In this document: positions 25,631-32,203 of the stretch, in pieces
How positions within the stretch are numbered: position 1 is the stretch's first letter
Layout of the letters: each line of letters begins with the position of its first letter
Assembly: GCA_947581815.1 (NCBI GenBank)
Contig: CANPVX010000009.1
Coordinates: 1 to 32,203 of the forward strand
Direction of reading: 5' to 3'
DNA: 32,203 nucleotides
Source: Candidatus Indicimonas acetifermentans
Lineage (GTDB): Bacteria > Gemmatimonadota > Gemmatimonadetes > Palauibacterales > KS3-K002
Notes under the pieces: generated by a model
Databases searched by the model: none
Told to the model about the DNA's origin: nothing
Seen by the model: only the letters and a program-made list of their open reading frames with translations
Position numbers and translations under genes: made by a program

Positions 25631-27324
25631 ACGCGGATAAGTACGCAGAGCTCTTCGCGACCGAGTCGCGCGAGCATCTGGCTCAGATGTCCCGCGCACT
25701 CGTTGCGCTGGAAGCGATGCCCGGGGATCGAGAATCGCTCGACGCCATCTTTCGCTCGGTTCACACCATCAAGGGCATGGCGGCCGCGATGGGGTACGAC
25801 GTCGCCGCTGACCTAGGTCATAGCATCGAGTCCGTGCTCGAAGCCATCAGGTCGGGGGAACGATCGATCGACTCCTCGCTGGTGGATCTTTTGCTGAGCG
25901 GTAGCGACGCGCTCGAGGCGGCGGTGGATGCGGCGGTGGCGGGAGCCGATCCGCCGGATGTGACGAAGCTGATCGAACGGCTGGAGGAGGCGCGAGAAGA
26001 GGGGGGCAGGGGGAGCAGGGGGGGCAGGGGGGGCAGCAGCGAAGAGGGTGAGTCCGCGCGAACGGGCGGCGCTCCTCACCCGGCCGGCGAGGGTCCGAGC
26101 GATGCTGGCTCGAAGGCGCGCGCCAGCAGGGTCAGCGTCGAAATCCGCAAGCTCGACAACCTGATGAATCTGATCGGCGAGCTGATGATCGTCCGTAGCC
26201 AGCTTGACGCACTGGCGGCCGAGCTGCAGTCGGAGTCTCTACAAGACGCGGTCGAGCGGGCGGGCGCGCTGATCACCGAGATGCAGTCGCAAGTCGTCGA
26301 GAGCCGGATGGTTCCCGTATGGCGCGTCTTCGATCGTTTTCCGCGCGTCGTTCGCGATGTGGCCCGATCGCTGGGGAAAGAGGTGGAGATCGTGATATCG
26401 GGGAAGCAGCTGGAGCTCGACCGCTCCATGCTCGATGCTATCAGCGATCCGCTCGTTCACCTGCTGCGAAACGCGGTGGATCACGGGATCGAGAACCCGA
26501 AGGAACGAAAGAAAGCGGGTAAGCCGCGGGTGGGCCGGATCGAGCTGTCTGCGCGCCGCGAGCGCTCGCGCATCGTCATCGTCGTCAAGGATGACGGACG
26601 CGGCGTCGACCGCGAGCGCGTCATCGCGCAGGCGGAGAAGCTGGGTCTGTTGGCCCCGGAGGCTGAGCCCAGCGACAACGAGCTATTTCGCATCCTGGCG
26701 CGACCCGGCTTCTCGACCGCCGGGCGGGTCACGAAAGTGTCGGGCCGCGGCGTGGGGCTCAACGTCGTCGAAGATTTCGTGCGCGGCTTCGGTGGTTCGG
26801 TGCGGTTCACCACGGAGCCGGGTCGAGGATCGACGACACTGCTGGAGCTTCCGCTGACGGTGGCTATGGTGCGAGCCTTGATCGTGGAAGTAACCGGTCA
26901 ACTGTACGCGCTTCCGGTGACGTTCACGCGGGCCAGCTTCGAGGGCGGCGAGGACGGTGTGGAAGTGGCCCACGGCCGGGAGTGGGTGAGGTGGCGCGAT
27001 GAGCGCTTGCCGCTCACGCGGCTACAGCGTTTGTTCGGCGATGAGTCGAATGGCGGGCGTAGACGGAACGCGAGCGTCGGGGGGGGAGGTTCGCTCAACC
27101 TGGTAGCGCTCGAGTTCGCGGGCGAGCGGATGGTTGTGTGCGTGGATCGGTTCGTCGGCGAAGAGGAGATCGTGGTCAAGTCGTTCGATCCGCCGCTCGG
27201 CGCGCTTTCGATTTTCTCAGGCGCGACCGTCAGGGCTGATGGGCGGCCGGCCTTGATCGTGGATGTTACGAGCTTGTCGTTACGGCCGGTCCAAAAGTTG
27301 AGCAGTTCGGGGATCGTTGGATGA
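25627..27324 (+). CDS. cheA: CheA-type hybrid-less histidine kinase (P1-P3-P4-P5, apparently no P2)
   Basis: HPt SVHTIKGMAAAMGY; P3 LDNLMNLIGELMIVRSQL; kinase N-box LLRNAVDHGIENP; GRGVGLNVV; C-terminal CheW-like domain. ATGA overlap with cheY. Confidence 0.96.
   Translation: MNADKYAELFATESREHLAQMSRALVALEAMPGDRESLDAIFRSVHTIKGMAAAMGYDVAADLGHSIESVLEAIRSGERSIDSSLVDLLLSGSDALEAAVDAAVAGADPPDVTKLIERLEEAREEGGRGSRGGRGGSSEEGESARTGGAPHPAGEGPSDAGSKARASRVSVEIRKLDNLMNLIGELMIVRSQLDALAAELQSESLQDAVERAGALITEMQSQVVESRMVPVWRVFDRFPRVVRDVARSLGKEVEIVISGKQLELDRSMLDAISDPLVHLLRNAVDHGIENPKERKKAGKPRVGRIELSARRERSRIVIVVKDDGRGVDRERVIAQAEKLGLLAPEAEPSDNELFRILARPGFSTAGRVTKVSGRGVGLNVVEDFVRGFGGSVRFTTEPGRGSTTLLELPLTVAMVRALIVEVTGQLYALPVTFTRASFEGGEDGVEVAHGREWVRWRDERLPLTRLQRLFGDESNGGRRRNASVGGGGSLNLVALEFAGERMVVCVDRFVGEEEIVVKSFDPPLGALSIFSGATVRADGRPALIVDVTSLSLRPVQKLSSSGIVG
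26001..26033 (+). repeat. G-quadruplex-type motif in the cheA inter-domain linker
   Basis: G6-CA-G5-AGCA-G7-CA-G7. Confidence 0.8.
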
Positions 27325-27941
27325 CGAAAGTGCGAGAACTCCTTGAAACAGAGCTCGATGCTCTGAAAGAAGTAGCCAACATCGGAGCGGGCCACGCTGC
27401 GACTGCCCTGAGCCAGTTGACCGACCGGCGTATCATGATAGACGTGCCGCAAGTGCAGGTGTGTGCTATAGAGGACGCGCCTTCCGCGGTCCGTGATACC
27501 GACGCAGTAGTGGCGGCTATCCTCATGCACGTGCTCGGCGACCTGACGGGACGCAGCCTGTTACTCTTCTCGAGGGAAGGCGCCCTGGTGCTGGTAGATA
27601 TGTTGCTGAAAAAAGAGCCCGGTACGACGAAGATCTTCTCCGAATTGGAGCAGTCTGCGCTGAAAGAGACGGCGAATATCTTGACAGGCGCCTACCTCAA
27701 CGCGCTCTCCGATTTCCTCGGCGTGATGCTGCTCCCATCTGTGCCGAGTCTCGCCGTGGATCTGTGCGCGGCCGTGCTCTCCACGACCTACTTGAACTTC
27801 GGGCAAGATCGCGATCGCGTCATCATATTGGATACTCGCTTTCGCTTCGAGCCCGGCGATCACAGCTTGTCTGGACATTTTGTTCTGCTTCCGGATCCGT
27901 CCAGCCTCGAAGTGATCCTCAAAGCGATTCGCCTGGTCTAG
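27321..27941 (+). CDS. cheC: CheC-type chemotaxis protein phosphatase
   Basis: Two CheC active-site motifs: LKEVANIGAGHAATALSQL...P and LKETANILTGAYLNALSDFLG...P (ExxN). Confidence 0.93.
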   Translation: MTKVRELLETELDALKEVANIGAGHAATALSQLTDRRIMIDVPQVQVCAIEDAPSAVRDTDAVVAAILMHVLGDLTGRSLLLFSREGALVLVDMLLKKEPGTTKIFSELEQSALKETANILTGAYLNALSDFLGVMLLPSVPSLAVDLCAAVLSTTYLNFGQDRDRVIILDTRFRFEPGDHSLSGHFVLLPDPSSLEVILKAIRLV

Positions 27942-27945
27942 CAAG

Positions 27946-30780
27946 ATGATTAAAACGGTGCACTCTGAGAGCGAACTACGCGTTCTCCGTGCGCTGGCGC
28001 GACGAGTCGACGCGGGCGACGCAGGTGCGCACAACAACCTCGGCGTCGTCTACTACCAAAAGGGCCTCTTCGAGGAAGCGATCGAGCAGTTTCGGCGAGC
28101 TCTTTCGGTCGACAGCAAGATGGAGGTCGCACGTCGCAACCTGGACATCGCCTACCATCAAACTGGCTACTACGACCGGCGCATCTCAGAGCTCATCGGA
28201 CGGGTGCGCGACAACCAGGGCGACGACGAAGCTACCCTGCAGCTAGCCGAAGCGTATTTCCACACGGGCCGTCTGGACGAAGCCATCGCTCAGTACGAAC
28301 GAGCGTTGGAGAGGCGACCGAAGAACTCACACATCCTGGTCAAGCTAGGGACGGCCGAGAAGAACCACGGCGAGCTGAAGTCTGCTCTGGGGCGATTCGA
28401 GCGAGCTCGCGAAATCGATTCGAACAACCCGACTATCCACTACTCGATCGGCGAGATCCTCTACAATCAAGGACAGAGCGAGGAAGCCATCGCGCCGCTG
28501 CGCGAGGCCCTGCGACTCGGGCCGGACACGGCAGAGGCCCACTACTTGCTCGGTTTCGTCTACGGCGACCTCGGCAACAGCGACAAGGCCGGCGAGCACA
28601 CCCGCCGGGCCCTCGAGCTCAATCCGGCCGCCGCGAAGGCTCAGACGAACCTCTCCCTGGATCGATACAGTTCGGCGCGCTACGTCGAGCTGACCGGAAA
28701 GTCGCCGAGCCCGACGGCGACGGAGGGGACGGCGTTCGCGCATTACAGCTTGGGGATCGCGTTCCGAGCCAAGGGCCTCTACGACGAGGCGCGGCTCGAG
28801 TTCGAGCGCGGACGCAAGGCGGGAGAGGACGAAGCGCTGCTCGATCAAGCCGAAGCGGAGCTGGCTCTTCTCGTCGGGGATGTGGAAGACGCGCTGAAGC
28901 GCTACGACCGGCTGCTCTCCGATCAGCAAGACCTCCCCAAGCTGTGGAACGAACGCGGGGTCTCGCTTCATCAGGTGGGCCGGCTGCAGGAGTCCGAGGA
29001 GAGCTACGGCCGAGCGCTTGCGGCCGACGAGGGCTACGGGCCGTCTTGGAACAATCTGGGGGTCGTGCGCGCTTCACTCGGCGACCTGAAGGGAGCCGAA
29101 GAAGCGTTCGAACGGGCTGTTGAGGTGAGGGCCGACCCGGACAATGCGTGCATCAACCTCGGCCTGCTCCTGCTGAAGACGGATCGCTTTGACCAAAGCC
29201 TCGAGCTGTACCAGCGGTTGGTCGATGCCGATCCGGATCAGGCCGAAGCTTGGAACGGGTTGGGCGCCGCACAGATCGCTCTGGGTAGCTCTGTCGAGGG
29301 CAGAAACTCGTTCCTACGCGCGATCGAGATCGATCCGGAGTTCACGCCCGCGCGCTATAACCTGAGTTTTGCTCTTTCGCGCTTGGGCGACCACGAGGGC
29401 GCATTGCGCGAGACGAAGAGGGCGCTGGAGGCCGATCCGTACTATACTGCGCCGCGCTACAAGCTGGCGATCGATCTGCAATACGAAGGCGGCAACATAT
29501 GGGTTCCGGACCTGGCGCCGGAGCGGATCGATCCCAAGAGCCCCGGCATTCGGGAGTTCAGCTTCACGCCGTCTCAGCTCGACTCGGTCTTCGAGGAGCT
29601 GCAGTCTGTACCAGAGAAGGCCGCATCACCGGGCGCGGCCCTGGTACCCGAGTTCGAGAAGCCGGAAACGGCGGACGCCGTCAGACCCGCGGCCGTGACA
29701 GCCGTGGCCGCGGAGGCCGCGGAGGCCGCGGTTGCAGAAGAGCCGCGCCCCGGGATCGGGGAGCGGGTCGGCGCGGATCCTTATGAGAGGGCGCGAGATT
29801 TTCTCGCCAACGGACTCTACGATCGCGCCATGGGCGAAGCGGTACAGGCGGTAAGGTCGGGCGGCGATGGCGTAGAGGGTGCCCTCATTCTGGGTGACAT
29901 CTTCTTCCAGCGCGGACTGTACGGCGAGGCCCTGGAGCGATACGGCGAGGCGCTGACGCTGCGGCCGGAAGAGGCGCGCGCTTTATCGGGTGTGACCCGG
30001 AGCCTTTTGCGGCTCGACAAGACCCAAGAAGCCAAGAACGTCGCGGAGGAGCTTCTCCCTAGGGCTCAGGAGAGCGTGTCGCACCTCCTCGTGGTAGGCG
30101 AGTCGTTCACGCGGGCGGGAGAGGCACACCGCGGTGTCGAGGTGCTGGAAGCGGCGGTCTCGATGGCGCCTAGGGATCCGGTGGTGTTGCGGCAGATGGC
30201 GCGCGCGGCCCTGGCCACCGGCAATCGCCGCCGCGCCAAGGACGCATACCGCGCGGCAGTCGCAGAGGACCCCGACTTCGCTGCGGTGCGTGTCGAGCTG
30301 GGCCAGATTCTGATCGATGAAGGGGCGTACAGCGAGGCTGAGAGCGAGCTGCGGCGAGCTCTGGAGCTCATGCCCGCTTATGCCGCCGCCAACCTCGCGC
30401 TCTGTGGTCTGCTGGACCGGCAGGGAAGGACCCGAGAAACGATCAACACGATCGCCGATTTTTTGGACGTCGAGCCCTTCAATCTCGATGCACTGTCGCG
30501 GCTCGGCGAGGCGCTCGCTAAAGAAGGGCGGCGAAAGGATGCTGAGGCGGCGCTCCAGCGTGTGCTGCGGTTCGATCCCAACCGGGCCTCGGCGCTGTTT
30601 TGTCTGGGAGGGCTGTGCTCCGAGTCGGGTCGCTACCGCGAAGCGCTCGATTACTGGCGGCGTCTGCTCGACGTGGCTCCCGATAGCGAGTACGCGGACC
30701 GGGCCCGAGTGCAGGCACGGGTAGCGCAAGGTATGGACCGCGTCTTCGAGGGCGTGGCGTTACCGAAAGATAGCGGCTGA
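27946..30780 (+). CDS. Large tetratricopeptide-repeat protein
   Basis: Many TPR units (e.g. AHNNLGVVYYQKGLFEEAIEQFRRAL, PSWNNLGVVRASLGDLKGAEEAFERAVEV); two TPR blocks separated by an Ala/Glu-rich linker. Confidence 0.93.
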   Translation: MIKTVHSESELRVLRALARRVDAGDAGAHNNLGVVYYQKGLFEEAIEQFRRALSVDSKMEVARRNLDIAYHQTGYYDRRISELIGRVRDNQGDDEATLQLAEAYFHTGRLDEAIAQYERALERRPKNSHILVKLGTAEKNHGELKSALGRFERAREIDSNNPTIHYSIGEILYNQGQSEEAIAPLREALRLGPDTAEAHYLLGFVYGDLGNSDKAGEHTRRALELNPAAAKAQTNLSLDRYSSARYVELTGKSPSPTATEGTAFAHYSLGIAFRAKGLYDEARLEFERGRKAGEDEALLDQAEAELALLVGDVEDALKRYDRLLSDQQDLPKLWNERGVSLHQVGRLQESEESYGRALAADEGYGPSWNNLGVVRASLGDLKGAEEAFERAVEVRADPDNACINLGLLLLKTDRFDQSLELYQRLVDADPDQAEAWNGLGAAQIALGSSVEGRNSFLRAIEIDPEFTPARYNLSFALSRLGDHEGALRETKRALEADPYYTAPRYKLAIDLQYEGGNIWVPDLAPERIDPKSPGIREFSFTPSQLDSVFEELQSVPEKAASPGAALVPEFEKPETADAVRPAAVTAVAAEAAEAAVAEEPRPGIGERVGADPYERARDFLANGLYDRAMGEAVQAVRSGGDGVEGALILGDIFFQRGLYGEALERYGEALTLRPEEARALSGVTRSLLRLDKTQEAKNVAEELLPRAQESVSHLLVVGESFTRAGEAHRGVEVLEAAVSMAPRDPVVLRQMARAALATGNRRRAKDAYRAAVAEDPDFAAVRVELGQILIDEGAYSEAESELRRALELMPAYAAANLALCGLLDRQGRTRETINTIADFLDVEPFNLDALSRLGEALAKEGRRKDAEAALQRVLRFDPNRASALFCLGGLCSESGRYREALDYWRRLLDVAPDSEYADRARVQARVAQGMDRVFEGVALPKDSG

Positions 30781-31907
30781 TGGCGATCGAGGGCTCGCTC
30801 CGCGAATTTGCGGTGGAGGACATCTTCCAGCTGATGCACCTGTCTAGGAAGACGGGTGAGCTGGTGATCGTCCGCGAGCCCTCCCGAGTGCGCGGGTCTG
30901 TGCTGTTCGACGCCGGCGCGGTCGTGAGAGCCGTTGTCGATGGACCCTCCCCGCATCTGGGGCACCTACTGCTGAATGCAGGCAAGATCACTGAAGCAGA
31001 TCTCGCACGGGCTGAGGAGCGGCAGGTGCAGAGCCCGGATCAGAGCTGGGTAGAGATCTTCAACTCCATGGACGTGGTCAGCGAGGAGGACGTCGAGAAG
31101 CACGTACATTTCCAGGCTCAGGAGCTCATCATCGAGATTCTCGATTGGCAGGACGGGAGCTTCTCCTTCGCCGAGCGGGCCATCGATGAGCTTGAGCGGA
31201 CGACCTGGATTCCAACCGAATCCTTGCTGATGGAGAGCGCTCGCCGGGCAGACGAGCTCTCGGCGCTTCCGACCGCTGTCGCGAGCAACGACGCTGTTCC
31301 GCGCTTGTGCGATGGCGCTGGGGAAGGTGGCATACTGGATTTGCTGCCAGAAGAATGGGAGGTTTTGGGTCAGATCGATGGTGACCGAGATCTGAGGGCG
31401 ATCGCGTGGGCGCTCGGGCGCAGCGAGTTCGAGGTTAGCAAGGTCGTATCCAAACTGGTGGACGAGGAACTACTCGAGATCGGTGGGCCGGATATTGGAC
31501 GCGCTCGACCGCCGCACGAGCTCGCGCTCGACCATGCGGAGGAATTGATCACGGTGGGCGAATTCAAGATGGCGCGCGAGCGTATCGACAGGGTTCTGCG
31601 CGATCGCAGTGAGGAATCTCGCGCGCTTTATCTCCACTCCTTGATGTGCGAGCGCGCGGGGGACCTCGAGGCCGCAGCGACAGGGTACGAGACGACGCTT
31701 AGTGCCGACCCGCTGGCGGCGGAGGCGCGGCTGCGCCTGGGTCTCGTAAGGCTGAAGCTGGGCAATCTGGAGGGAGCGACGCGTGAATGGACAGCATACT
31801 TGCGGATGTCCCAAGACTCGCCTGAGAGGCGCCGCGTCGAGCGAGCGATGAGCGCGGCGCGCGAGCTCGAAGTCGCGTTGAATGAACTCGATGGCCGGGA
31901 TGCGTAG
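30780..31907 (+). CDS. DUF4388 (PATAN-type) domain protein with C-terminal TPR-like region
   Basis: MAIEGSLREFAVEDIFQLMHLSRKTGELVIVREPSRVRGSVLFDAGAVVRAVVDG is a typical DUF4388 N-terminus; C-terminal LYLHSLMCERAGDLEAAATGYETTLSADPLAAEARLRLGLVRLKLGNLEGA TPR. Confidence 0.88.
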   Translation: MAIEGSLREFAVEDIFQLMHLSRKTGELVIVREPSRVRGSVLFDAGAVVRAVVDGPSPHLGHLLLNAGKITEADLARAEERQVQSPDQSWVEIFNSMDVVSEEDVEKHVHFQAQELIIEILDWQDGSFSFAERAIDELERTTWIPTESLLMESARRADELSALPTAVASNDAVPRLCDGAGEGGILDLLPEEWEVLGQIDGDRDLRAIAWALGRSEFEVSKVVSKLVDEELLEIGGPDIGRARPPHELALDHAEELITVGEFKMARERIDRVLRDRSEESRALYLHSLMCERAGDLEAAATGYETTLSADPLAAEARLRLGLVRLKLGNLEGATREWTAYLRMSQDSPERRRVERAMSAARELEVALNELDGRDA

Positions 31908-32203
31908 ATCGCTTCAGGAATTGAGCGCGGAGGTTGCGACGAACCCCAACTCGACGGCGTTCGTCGAGCTGGCCGTCGCATATCGCGAGCGCGGCGACTT
32001 GGAACGGGCCGCGCGCCTGTGCCTGCGCGGCCTCGAGCGCCACCCGACGCACGTGGAGGCCCACTACGAGCTCGGTCGCATTTACGAGGCGAGCGGGGAG
32101 CGCGATTTAGCTCTAGATGAATGGATGATCGTCCGGCAGCTGGCTCCGGAGCACGTTCCCGCGTGTTGTGCATCGGTGCGCCTCTATCTGGAGGAGGGTC
32201 GCG
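31891..32203 (+). CDS. TPR protein, truncated by window end
   Basis: Not in the supplied ORF track (no stop before window end). Reads MAGMRRSLQELSAEVATNPNSTAFVELAVAYRERGDLERAARLCLRGLERHPTHVEAHYELGRIYEASGERDLALDEWMIVRQLAPEHVPACCASVRLYLEEGR; overlaps the upstream gene by 17 nt. Confidence 0.8.
   Translation, partial: MAGMRRSLQELSAEVATNPNSTAFVELAVAYRERGDLERAARLCLRGLERHPTHVEAHYELGRIYEASGERDLALDEWMIVRQLAPEHVPACCASVRLYLEEGR

Overview
Bacterial, high-GC, gene-dense chromosomal window; gene order and content suggest Gemmatimonadota or a relative (inference only, no marker search was possible). Left third (about 1-9.1 kb) is accessory: small secreted/lipoprotein genes, an SDR oxidoreductase, a Hg(II)-type MerR with a thioredoxin-like partner, patatin, a NIPSNAP-like protein, YqeC, a BNR-repeat protein, a type IV pilin and a DUF4139 protein. 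Middle (about 9.1-24.7 kb) is a housekeeping block: tilS-hpt-ftsH-folP-cdaA-exbB-exbD-exbD-tonB-(terminator)-yggS-divIVA-pnp-ileS-traR/dksA-lspA-rluD. Right end (24.7 kb onward) is a tightly overlapping chemosensory-type operon cheW-cheY-cheA-cheC-TPR-DUF4388/PATAN-TPR, without chemoreceptor, cheR or cheB in the window, and behind its own near-consensus sigma-70-type promoter. Main candidates for a second look: (i) this operon, with a CheA lacking P2 and unusually long poly-G tracts, including a G10 in cheW where +1 slippage or a -1 ribosomal frameshift would read into cheY; (ii) a MerR with exact Hg-sensing cysteine spacing and a mer-like operator but no mer resistance genes here; (iii) a 14-unit heptamer array plus 4 inverted units abutting a start codon; (iv) a sigma-54-like promoter ahead of the pilin gene; (v) an 82-bp REP/MITE-like palindromic element abutting a stop codon. 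No rRNA, tRNA or CRISPR array was recognised.
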